NCBI GenBank assembly: GCA_963969595.1
Contig: OZ018417.1
Coordinates: 8,620,501-8,684,500 of the forward strand
DNA: 64,000 nucleotides
Reading direction: 5' to 3'
Source: Neckera pumila
Lineage: Eukaryota; Streptophyta; Bryopsida; Hypnales; Neckeraceae
In this document: in pieces, positions 22,939 through 34,075 of the stretch
How the letters are laid out: every line of letters begins with the position of its first letter
Numbering within the stretch: position 1 is the stretch's first letter
The notes under the pieces: generated by a model
The model's input: the letters and a program-made list of their open reading frames with translations, nothing else
The model's database searches: none
Told to the model about the DNA's origin: nothing
Translations under genes and position numbers: made by a program

Positions 22939-25352
22939 ATGAGAGATTTATAGACCTCCTACCATATCGTCTAAAGACTATTTTATTGGCGTATTTGGTT
23001 ACTTATCTGAACACAATTGTGCCCCCTTCACATGTAGCAATTACGTCAAAATATTGTGTAAGTGTCAAAATACACAAAAATGACCTGAAAATGCCTAGAG
23101 AAGTTGGCAAAAGGGGTATATGTTTTTTTTCTCAACAAAAATTCAATAGCAACTTATGCTCACACTTTTGTAGTTAGCAATTTTCTGAATATGGTACACA
23201 ATGACAATGAGTTGTACTTCAAGTTTATTGTGTTTTTTGTGTTTTTCATGGACAATGATTGTGTGCATGGGACTACTTAGGGATTTAAAAACTCTTGAAA
23301 TTTTGATCAACTTTGATATTATAGTTTTAAAATTTTTTAGTTTTTTCTTTTCATTTTTACCAATTTGCAATTATACACTAACTGTCTTTTTTTCTCCATG
23401 ATATATGAATTTTGTCCAAAATTGCCATGTAATGGATGTGTGGTTGAATCGAGCATGAATTGGAATCGAGCATGAATTGGAATCGAGCATGAATTGGAAT
23501 CGAGCATGAATTCGAATCGAGCATGAATTTGAATCAAGGGCCTTTCTATACTCGTCTCACTAATTCAAGAATTTGTTGGGTCTTCTTGTATTACCCAACA
23601 ATTAGGGTAGGCATTAATTAAATAAAAAAACAAGAGTTAAACTTCTGAGATATACTCTCAAGGGAGTTAGAAAACAAGTAAATTAATGCTACAAATGCCT
23701 AAATATCAGAAAATGGATCAAATTATGGTGAAATTCAAGTCACTTAATGTTAAAAATTATATTGTTTAATTTTTATTAAAGTTTCACATGCATCATCGAG
23801 TATGAAGATATTTGGTTGGTGATCATATGAAGGGCTTACTTCATTTACATGTTGCGATCGAGTAGGAAGAGTGAAGATGTCCTTCTTAGAGTGAAGTTTA
23901 TTGTTCTTCATCAATCCTCAAAGGTTATGGGATATTTGAAACAAGGTAGGAACTCAAAGAAAAAACAAAGTAATATCTCAAAAAAAAAGAAAAACTAATT
24001 TTGTTCACATTAGAAATGCAAACCGTATTTAAGCATTGTAAATCAACTTTTTTGAAATGCAATCAACTAAGATAGTGTAGGAGATCAAGTTTAGTTCCAA
24101 TCTTAAAGTATTGTTTTGTGATTTGGAATCTCTAATAGAAAGTTATGGAGGTCTAAAGTTCAATTGTGAAAACAATTATTGCAATATTTAATTTTGACTT
24201 GACTATGAGCAGTTGAGTTCTTTCATGTCTTAGTTTATACATCTCATATGGATTGTTGTACCTCATACCTCCCCATTTCTATAAAGCACTTGCCCAATGT
24301 ATAGGGAGAACTGATCTTTAGTTACATGCTAGCCAACATTTTTTGACAATTGCCTACACAAAATGGAAGATAGCAAATGCACTTCCAATTATAAAAGCAT
24401 GGTTTAGAAAAATCAACCATCTTGGAACCTAATTTCATGAATATTTAATTAAGCTCGTACTAGGGGATGAAAAATTGTGGTTGGATAGAATTAAGAAAAT
24501 ATTAGAAATTAACCTATAAATTTTCACTAAGGTAAAAATGAACCTCTAGCCAAGGCTAGTTGCCTGAGCAATCTATAAATTGCTAAGTAATACCACACCC
24601 TATTAGGATTATCTTTTGTTACTATGTATCTAAATCCCAATAAAGTTTGTTTCTCTCTCACAAACACATTTAATCGAGACATGTCTCCCTCAATCATATT
24701 TGATTGTTATTTCCTTCTCTGAATTGCTTGTATGCTCGAGCTTCTTGCTCCACCTTGTATGCTTGGTTGTTTGTCTATGGGTGATGGTGCTTGGATGTTG
24801 GACAAATCTACTCTTTATGCATATAAGAAGGTATTGAAATTTGATTTTGCGTGTCTCTTTGATGTACTAATTAGCCTCTAAAAATTGTGTAGAGCTCCAA
24901 CTTGGGGTCCTAGCATTTTTTAAAGGCTAAATCCTTGAACCCAAGAGGGTGGGATTTGGCTTGGTTCAAATTTAGCCTAGGATCTTTGAGCATGAGAAAT
25001 CAACATTAAAAGTATATCAAAGAAAATTCCAATATAAAATACTAAAATTTGCATTTTCACGAAATAAATTTCTTTGGTTTAGGAAATCAATTAAGTGTAA
25101 AAGATGAAGAGGTTATTGATGGACAAAAAAGACATAACTATGGCATATCTGATAAAAATAACAAAAATCTTGAATGAATTCAAATAGAAGTGGAAGTCCT
25201 AAAAAACACTTTCCCGCCTATGCACTTGCCTTTTCTCCACAAATCAAACATTCAATAGCTTAAAAAGATATGTAGGATAGATTGTCAAAGTGACCACATG
25301 TAAAGCATTAAAATTTTGCAAAACAAAAAAAATTGAAAAATTGAAAACATTA
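22939..25352. other. AT-rich spacer
   Basis: Contains the 17-bp tandem array at 23446-23530. No gene, and no other repeat shared with this window, was recognised. Confidence 0.4.
23446..23530. repeat. 17-bp tandem repeat, five copies
   Basis: Unit GAATCGAGCATGAATTG repeated five times head to tail (starts at 23446, 23463, 23480, 23497, 23514) with changes only in the last base of copies 4 and 5, then a partial sixth unit GAATC. The 17-bp period is out of frame, so it is not a coding repeat. Confidence 0.9.
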
Positions 25353-26130
25353 TTAACCCCTAAAGGACCAAGGTGATTTTCCTACCAAAAAACATTCAAA
25401 ATTGTCATTTCTATTGCAAAGAGAAAAGAGTTTAAAAAATTGTTTTTTTTTTTGGCATATCCAACCGTAAGATCTTATACTTGACAAATATATGGAAGAA
25501 ATTTCAGAAACTTTGACCACATAGATTGCAAGATATATACATTTAAAGTGAAGAAAACAAGTTTTTTTCCACCCTGCTTGACTAGATTTCTTGGCTTTGA
25601 ATCTTTTTAGTTCAATTTTTTTGCACTATTGATTTTGATTTTCTACTTATTTATGTTAAGTAGTTGAGTTGAGAATCTACCCAAAAAATTTAGGAAAAAA
25701 ATCACTTAATTTTCACTCATTAAAAAATTGTTAAGTAGAGGTGGGTTCAAGATTGAAGAAAAAAATGAATTGTTAATAGCTTTTAGATGGAATTGAATTA
25801 CAATAGTCCCAACGGTGAGATTGTTCTAGCAAAAAAATCTAACCCTATCTAACAATTATTTTTGAAAATTCTAAACCTTGCATTCAAAAATGAATTCTAT
25901 AAGTTATTTTTTCAAGATTATGCTTAGATTGCCCAAAAAACTAAGATTGTCTATAACTTTCTTATTATCAGGCCAAATGAAATGAAACAAAGCTTCACAT
26001 GTAGACAAAAATATAATCTTTGAGTTGAAAAATTGAAAAAAAATTATTTTGACATTTGTGATTTTTTTTGTGCTGTCCGCCAAATTCCATTTTTGCTTAT
26101 TGTGCCATAACTTTTGCTCATGGGCATCAA
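25353..26130 (+). mobile_element. TTAA-bordered element, subfamily B, 3'-truncated
   Basis: Left border TTAA-CCCCTAAAGGACCAAGG, with subfamily B body through the TTTTGCTCATGGGCATC tract near 26115. It stops where the next element's TTAA begins; the missing right half is not found downstream of that element. Confidence 0.7.
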
Positions 26131-26536
26131 TTAACCTCTAAAATATCAAGGCCCTTTTCCTGCCAAAAAACATTCAAAACTGCCATTTCTATAGCAAAAA
26201 GTAAAAAAATTTGAAAAATGTTTTTTTTCAAATCTAACCATAGGATCTTTCACCTAACTAGTATGAGAGTGTGTGGAAAAAATTTCAGAATTTTTGACCG
26301 CATAGATTGCAAGATATCTGCGTTTAAAGTGAAAAAAACAAGTTTTTCAGCACATTGTGGGACTAGATTTTTTGACTTTGAACATTTTTAACTTAAAATT
26401 TTCACACTACAAAGTTTTGAGCTTTGAATGTTTATAGTGGAGAATTGAGTTGACAATCTAATTCCACAATGTGCTGAAAAATCTAGTCCGGACCCAAATT
26501 GTCCTCTAAGGGGACAACCAGTCCTTTACGGGTTAA
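26131..26536 (+). mobile_element. TTAA-bordered element, short form (406 bp)
   Basis: Borders TTAA-CCTCTAAAATATCAAGG and CCTTTACGGG-TTAA. Near the right end is the stem GTCC-TCTAAG-GGGAC. It abuts the truncated element on its left. Confidence 0.7.
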
Positions 26537-26915
26537 TTTTGAAAGCGTCTAAACCATCTTTTCCAACTTTATTTAATTATTCAACATGAGATGTCAACCC
26601 TTATAGCCAGATATAGTTGTCACACTGATTCAAGAATTCGACAACTTTTTTTTCACCTTAAAGGAAAATGCAAAAACTAATTATTTACTACGACATGATT
26701 AAACTTAAAAATTTGAATTTATAATAGGACTCCAAGTTAACTAGACGTAGCTTAGAAATACAAAATTATTCACCATAAACCTTGGACAATTTTTTACATT
26801 TATCCACCACGGTGAAAAAATTGGAGTTTTTGCATCTCACCTTCTCGAAGTCAGCTTTTGGAAGGAGAGTCAGTTGCGACCAGGGAGGCAAGTCAGGGGG
26901 AGTAGCAGAGCCAGA

Positions 26916-26935
26916 CCGGGCCGGGCCGGGCCGGG
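26916..26935. repeat. (CCGGG)4 in the PP2A-A promoter/leader
   Basis: Four exact CCGGG units in a sharp GC-rich transition just upstream of the PP2A-A coding start. Probably leader or core-promoter DNA; may be prone to length change. Confidence 0.8.
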
Positions 26936-27224
26936 CAAGGCGACCCGCTGCGTCCCTTTTCCGTTCTATTTTCGATCACCCCCGAAGGGCTTTGTTGCTT
27001 GCGGGGGATCATCATCTTCGCTCGTGCAACACAGGAGCCGAAGCAGGCTGTGTGGCGCCATAGCCAACTCCGTCGCCATCCTTCAGTCTCCGTCCGATTG
27101 CTCCTGCCCACCCGATTTCCCCAAACCCTAAGTTGCAGGAGTTTGTCGCGACGGAGAATACCAGCCCTTACAAGATTCGCGTGAAGACGCCGTGGCTGGT
27201 GCAGCACTGGCAGGAGGAGGGGGG

Positions 27225-30200
27225 ATGGCGACGATGGCGATGGTGGACGAGCCTCTGTACCCCATAGCCATTCTCATCGACGAGCTCAAGAACGACGACA
27301 TCCAACTGCGCTTGAACTCGATCCGGCGCCTGTCCACCATCGCGCGCGCCTTGGGGGAGGATCGCACGCGCAAGGAGCTCATTCCGTTTCTGAGTGAGAA
27401 TAACGACGACGACGATGAGGTGTTGCTGGCAATGGCGGACGAGCTCGGAGGGTTCATCCCGCATGTCGGAGGGGTGGAGTTCGCGCACGTGCTGTTGCCG
27501 CCGCTGGAGTCGCTGTGTACGGTGGAGGAGACCGTGGTGAGGGACAAGGCCGTGGAGAGCTTGTGCAAGGTGGGAGCGCAGATGAAGGAGCGCGACGTCG
27601 TGGAGTGGTTCATTCCTCTTGTTAAGGTGGGTATTGGTTGGCACTGGCTCGCCTCTATACTGTGAGATGCAGATATTGTGTTTTCTTCAACTGGATATTT
27701 GACTGCTGCAAATCTTTTATTGTGTGAGGATTGATTCCGTGACGCATTTCGATTAGGGTTCCCAGAACATGTCATATTAGAGAAGTGAAACAATATTGCG
27801 TGTTGCGCGAGGATTCTGCAACATTTTGTTAGGGCACCTGGTGAGCGCGGAAATTTCGGTTGGGATTTTAGCGAGGAGGAGGAAATTTTTAGGGTTTCGG
27901 TTGCTAATCTATATTCTAGGGTTTGGCATACGTTCGTCTGAGATTCAGCACTTTGCTTGTTGTCGAAATCCAATTTCCACGTCACATTTGATCAATCACA
28001 AGACGACACGTGTCTTTTGGGACTGAAATCCTGACTCTGAAGTAAGGTGTCGTGAGGGGGTTCGCAACGCGGTTACTGTGGGAAAGCAAGAGACTTTGGG
28101 CCAGGGGATCAGGGGTTCGCAATGCGATAGTATGAATGTATCCGGGAGCGCTAGGTCTTAGTTTGGAGACGGTTTCTGCTGCAAGTAGGGCAGTTTATGG
28201 TATTCTTTGAGTGCCTGCAACGGTTTGTTTTTTTGCTTTTGTTGACTTTTTGTGTTTCCCTATGGATGACAACAGAGGCTTGGTGCTGGGGAATGGTTCA
28301 CCGCAAGAGTGTCAGCCTGCGGGCTTTTCCATATTGCTTACCCTAGTGCTCCAGAGCTTCTTCGGTCTGAGTTGCGTTCGGTTTACAATCAGCTCTGTCA
28401 CGATGATATGCCTATGGTACGACGATCAGCTGCGCTGAATTTGGGCAAATTTGCGGCGACAGTTGAACCAATGTATCTGAAGACTGATATTATGACCTTC
28501 TTCAGGGATCTTACTCTAGATGGTAAGTGAGCTATTCTTAGAGGATTTTAGTGCTGTGCATTTCAGAGTTTTTTTTGAACTGGACTAGTATTAATTGGTG
28601 GACAGGTATAATTGAGAATTGATCAGCGCACACTCGCTCTCTTTCACGACTTAGATTCCCTTGCAATTCTCTACAAATATTTGTCGTTATCAAAACCACG
28701 TGGTCAGTGTGCACACATGTGGGAAATGAAAGTGGCAACGCTAGATTTCAAGATTCTCCTAGATGTCGATGGTTCCATAGTTGATGGAGCGAGATGGTTG
28801 CAGATCAAGACTCAGTGAGACTTCTAGCTGTGGAGGGATGTGCTGCATTGGGCAAGCTTCTGGAGCCTGCTGATTGCGTGGCAAATGTTCTCCCTGTTAT
28901 AGTGAGCTTCTCACAGGTAGGGTTTTGCTGGCCATCTTTTCAACACCCTATTTTTTTCAGATCTTTCCTTTCTGATCGCTCTCACATGGCATTTCCCTCT
29001 CTGCTATTGGACATCAGCAGTGCTTGGCAGATGAAGCTCTGCACAATGTGGTTGGAATATATTGTAATTATGGGCCAATGGCTTTTTTTTGTTCCTCATT
29101 AGGTCAATTCCTCCTTGATACCTCCAACATTCTTCTGAATACTTTCTAGATAGAGGGTGCCCTCTAGCAGTGTATGTTGGGGTTCCCATAGGAATTAAGG
29201 ACAATCAAAGGCTGATTTATTTCAGGACTAGCTATGGTCCTTCATTAGTCTCAATCAAGAGCAGTTTTGATATGATCCATTTTTCAACGCAGAAGTCTTC
29301 TACTGTCATATGTAGAGGTGGTTTCAGACAATTAGTGCACAATTGTGGACATGTAATACTCAGTATACATGTTTTTCTTTCGGGTTCCAGGATAAATCAT
29401 GGCGGGTCCGTTACATGGTGGCCAACCAGTTGTATGAGCTTTGTGAGGCAGTTGGTTCAGAGCCGACCAGGTGCTTATCTAAGAACTGTGCTGTATTTAT
29501 CATTTCACTGCACTGGAGTTCTTTGGCTTTGTTAGGATGTAACAATGTGGACTTGACTGGGATTCAATATTGAACTCTGGATTCTTGCGAGAAAGAAGTC
29601 AAAGATATATTAGATTTTCCAGGAAATTGCTTTTGTTAGTGAAGATTCTCTTGGCTAAATTGATGATTTTTGAGGAAATTAAGTTTCAATATGATCATCC
29701 ATATGAATTTATGAGTTGCTTGATTTTGGAACTGATGTGGTCATGTGTGCTCGACTTCTAGGACTGAGCTAGTACCAGCGTATGTGCGGCTACTACGCGA
29801 TAATGAAGCAGAGGTGCGTATTGCTGCAGCTGGCAAAGTGACTAAATTCTGCGGGATTGTCAGTCCTCAGGTTGCACAACAGCATATTCTACCGTGTGTG
29901 AAGGTATGTTTTCTTTCCTGGATTGAAGAAGCTTGTGGTTACTTCGTCTGCTGTCAACTTGTGCGTCTAGTAATTTTTTATGTACAGTCGGTCTCTAACT
30001 CACTCAATTTTTGGCAACAATGTTACAGGAATTGTCAACTGATTCATCACAACATGTACGAGCTGCTCTTGCATCAGTCATCATGGGCATGGCACCGTTG
30101 TTAGGGAAGGTTAGGCAATCTATCTTAATATATCGTTTGTCTGAGAATTTGTTTTCTGTATGTACTTTTAACAAGGACCGGTTTTCTACCACTGTCTCTC

Positions 30201-32052
30201 ATTGATTTTCTTACGGTCAAAACCAGCATTAATAACCAGTTTTTGATGGGTATATTCCCTTTCAACAATGGGAAAGCCTTAAGAGAAATCTCTTGTAGCT
30301 CATGTCAATGTATATTCGATGGCATTTTGCAGGAAGCCACCATTGAGCAACTCCTGCCTATATTTCTATCACTCTTGAAGGATGAATTTCCAGATGTACG
30401 GCTAAACATCATCAGCAAGCTAGATCAAGTCAATCAAGTAAGGGGTCATTTCTATTATTAAAGAGCATCATGTTGTTCCAATTCTTCATTCTGATGAATC
30501 TATTGACTCTGACCTATCATCTTATCATCCTTCCAAATTGTAGGTTTCTATCTACTACCATCAGTTCTTAAGGTTGCCAACGAGGAGGAAGAGCGGTTCT
30601 AAGTTTTGATCTTTATGTCTGCAGGTGATAGGAATTGACTTGTTATCCCAGTCCCTGTTGCCAGCTATTGTTGAGTTAGCTGAGGACCGGCATTGGCGTG
30701 TCCGTCTTGCCATAATTGAGTACATTCCTTTATTGGCCAGCCAATTAGGTGTCGACTTTTTTGATGACAAACTGGGTACTCTCTGCATGCAGTGGCTTGG
30801 CGACCAGGTGCACAGATTACCAATTTATAACAAGCTATGGATTAATGTTTTTCATTTGTTTTGGAAGATTCAAAAAGAAGCAATGCGGATGAGTGCTCTC
30901 AAGGAAAGGATGCGTATGATTTATATAGGAATAGTGGTCACTTGCTTACCAGTGTGTACGTCTGTTTTCCGCCCTTCTAACAGGTGTACTCTATCCGAGA
31001 GGCAGCTGCGAACAATCTTAAACGCCTTGCTGAAGAGTTCGGCCCTGAGTGGGCATTACTACATATTATTCCTCAGGTACTTACCGAATTTAATTGCTGT
31101 GAGGTTTCAACTTTGGAAATTTCAGTATGGCAATAGTGACTTTTGTTTAAGTGATAGGTTACTAATGTTTCCTGACGATCTTCTGGGAGTTGCAGGTGAT
31201 GGATAAGATCAACAATCCTCACTACTTGTACCGCATGACTGTTCTTGTGGCGATTTCTCTCCTTGCTCCTGTAGTTGGTGCCGAATCTACCTGCCAGACA
31301 ATGTTGCCAGTCGTCATCAATGCTGCAAAAGACAGGTGCAGTTGCTTTCCTTCCCTTTGCAATAGAAGTTGACTATTTCTGATTATATTATTAGTACAGT
31401 GTTTTTTTGGTGGGTGTTGAAGTAGAGATTTTGTACTAAATTTTCTGTCTGGTTTGAGGTGACAGGGTTCCCAATATCAAGTTTAATGTCGCCAAAATGC
31501 TTCAATCTATGATTCCTATTGTTGATTCCACCGTAAGCTCACAACTTTCTCCCTAAGGCATCTTTAATGTTGCACCTTTTAATCGAGTAACATGGTAGAA
31601 AGAAAGGACCGGCTGTATAGTATGCAAGTTTGATGCTTCGAACTATTACAAAGAAGTGGTCAGGAGGCTGCAGACAGTGTATTCATATCTAAAGCTTCGT
31701 GTGATCAGTTGATTGCACGAGTCTCTCTAAATCAGTGGCTCGCTCTACGTAAATCACGAAAACCGTTTTTATTGCTCTTTTGAAGCTCAGCAGTATATCA
31801 GTGTCGGTACATGTGCTAACATCAAATATGACTTAATTATATCTTCTATTGCAAGGATCAAATCAAATAACAAACCATAGCTTTCATTGTAAATGGTAGC
31901 ATCAAATTGGTCTTGCTGACACCAATTCCTTTCAGGTTGTGGAGCAAACGATTCGACCGTGCTTGTTGGAACTTCAGGAAGACGCTGATGTGGATGTCCG
32001 ATTTTTTGCTGGCCAGGCTCTGCAAGCCTGTGATCAAGTCATGTGTGCTTAA
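27225..32052 (+). CDS. PP2AA: Serine/threonine protein phosphatase 2A 65-kDa regulatory (scaffolding) subunit A, 12 exons, 589 aa
   Basis: Scaffold of the PP2A holoenzyme. It is built of 15 HEAT repeats that hold the catalytic C subunit at one end and a variable B subunit at the other, in cytosol and nucleus. Exons by conserved protein and GT-AG sites: 27225-27626, 28276-28522, 28804-28916, 29391-29470, 29762-29903, 30029-30109, 30333-30437, 30625-30807, 30984-31076, 31196-31335, 31466-31532, 31936-32052. They sum to 1770 nt in one frame ending in TAA. Diagnostic stretches are [20 protein letters not shown] (exon 1), [20 protein letters not shown] (exon 2), [20 protein letters not shown] (exon 4), [20 protein letters not shown] (exon 7) and [20 protein letters not shown] (exon 8). 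Plant homologues usually begin [12 protein letters not shown], which corresponds to the in-frame ATG at 27234, so that codon is an alternative start (586 aa). Length matches the family (about 587). Exon 1 is far more GC-rich than later exons. No breaks: a functional gene. Confidence 0.97.
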
Positions 32053-34075
32053 CTCGAATTACATACCTAGGACTTTTATCCCTCAATGGCTGCAGTGTTC
32101 TTCCAGCAAGCTCGGCAGGATGTTTAGGAATTTCTCTTGCTAGTTCCTTAGTTTTCCCACACTGGTTTTGAAGTAGTGTACGAGCGCGCTTGAGTTCCAA
32201 GTAGAACGAATCAGCTGTGAAGTGCAAATTTGAAGTAGCAAGGGGAGGGGACCCATCCAGTCGATGAACAAGTTATTGTAAAACTAGGCAAACCGGCAGG
32301 ACCCCCTTCAGTTCTTCATCCACTGAAGGCCAACTAGTGAATGTGCCTTTATTAAATCTGATCCACATCTGTATTTACTCTTGTTTGTATGTCTTCTACA
32401 GGAGGATTCTAGTGAAATGAAGTCTGACTTCGCAAGTGCGGACTTTCAAGTTGTGGTTAGTTTCGGAATGAATCTTTTTACCGATTGGCTCAGTGTTTTG
32501 CTGGTTTGACTGAATCAGTACACATTCCTGACTATGGTTTGTCTCGCCGATTGATGTATTTGCTAGGATGCTGTCGTGACAATCATTTTTATGGGGTTCG
32601 GGTTCGTTCTTATCCACGATAAGTTTGCACGGAACTTGTATAGTATGCAAATTTGATAGCAATTGCTCTCAACAAAGAACTTTCATCGCATGTTGTAGCA
32701 ACGAGGACAATTAATATACTTGTCATTGGAAATGACACCTGAATTTTGTGTATGGTGGTTTGCATAACGTAATAAATTTTGTTTGATATCAAGAATTTAT
32801 CACATGACTTGCTGAATCTTTGATTGGTAGGTTTTAGTATGAGATCTCCCTATCAATGACTGTCCTCCACACAATGTATTTTTTTTGGTAGTCTCCACTT
32901 TGAATCTTTGTGACTCGTTTTGCACAACGCAGAAGGAGAGTGGGATATGTTGCTACCAAAACCTCATATGCTTCACGCACTATTGCAAATTATGCAATTT
33001 AGGAGATACGTATTAATTTGAGTTCCTCTACAATTTGTGCCAATAATCTACATTTATTTCATTGAGCTAAATAATTCTTTTTGTATTATGGATTGTTGTT
33101 GTAGTTTAATTTGAGTTCCTCTACAATTTGTGCCAATAATCTACATTTATTGTCATTGAGCTAAATAATTCTTTTTGTATTATGGATTGTTTGTTGTAGT
33201 ATAGCATTTTTCTATCGTAAAATATAAAATCTTGATGTTCAAGGTGAAGAAATACAATTTTAGGATATAGTGTTTGATCATTTTGATGTTTTAGTTTTCT
33301 ATATTTTTGCTAATATTTCTAGTTTTTCTTTTTTCTATTTTATTACATACTGTAGACCAACAGCTACTTTATCAAGGGGGTTTGATTAGTTGGGTCAAAT
33401 GATAGGACCTTTGGAAACATACAAAGTAGAAATTTTGGTTTCATATTTTGTCAATAAATATTAGTTAGTGCAATGATAGATGGATGTGGTCTATAGGTTA
33501 GAGTTTATATTTTCTGTTTGAAAGTTGTTACAGCATTACTCTTCTAAGTTGCTCATTATAATACTTCACAGGTTTGGAAGTTGTAAAATAGTTTTAGGCC
33601 TTGAAACAATGAATCTATCACTTGGAAGATGTGATAGATTACTCCGAAGAGAGAAGGATCCCAATTTGGTAAGAAACTCAAGAATCACAGGGTTTTTGAC
33701 ACCCCTAATGAAATTTAAGAATTTGGGAATGATTTGCAATTTGTTGATTCAAGGTGTCGAACAAATAGTATCAACACTATTTGTGTCGTTGAAGAGCTTC
33801 AGAATGAGAGAGGTAAACACCATTGTGAGTTTGCTGGAATAGGAACAAGGCCAATACTATCCACTAGGCATCATTATCTAAACCCAGTTTGCGGTCTGTA
33901 ATGGATGTACAGTACAGTATGAAGCAGGACCACATTTCTACGATGCTTGCAACTCAAAGATAGCAAAAAGTGGGATCGGCTCAGAAGAAATACAGCGATG
34001 AATTCAGAGTAAGGAAAAAACCTACAGTAAGAGCCGCATAGGAGACTTGCGCAATAGTATCTCACAGCTCACTAG
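32053..34075. other. Convergent intergenic region between PP2AA and RPN8
   Basis: The first few hundred bases are probably PP2AA 3'UTR. 33014-33202 is a recent tandem duplication. The remainder is AT-rich with no recognisable gene. RPN8 is on the opposite strand, so both genes' 3' ends face this spacer. Confidence 0.5.
33014..33202. repeat. 93-bp tandem duplication, two near-identical copies
   Basis: Copy 1 starts at 33014 and copy 2 at 33107 with TAATTTGAGTTCCTCTACAA; they differ by a few single-base insertions or substitutions (for example TTTATTTCATTG against TTTATTGTCATTG). Recent local duplication downstream of PP2AA. Confidence 0.9.

Noticed and set aside
23446..23530. CRISPR-like array
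   Set aside because: Units are directly contiguous without spacers, and the host is a eukaryotic nuclear genome.
27128..27985. 285-codon open frame on the minus strand
   Set aside because: It is the antisense of GC-rich PP2AA exon 1 and its intron; the composition explains the lack of stops and no domain is present.
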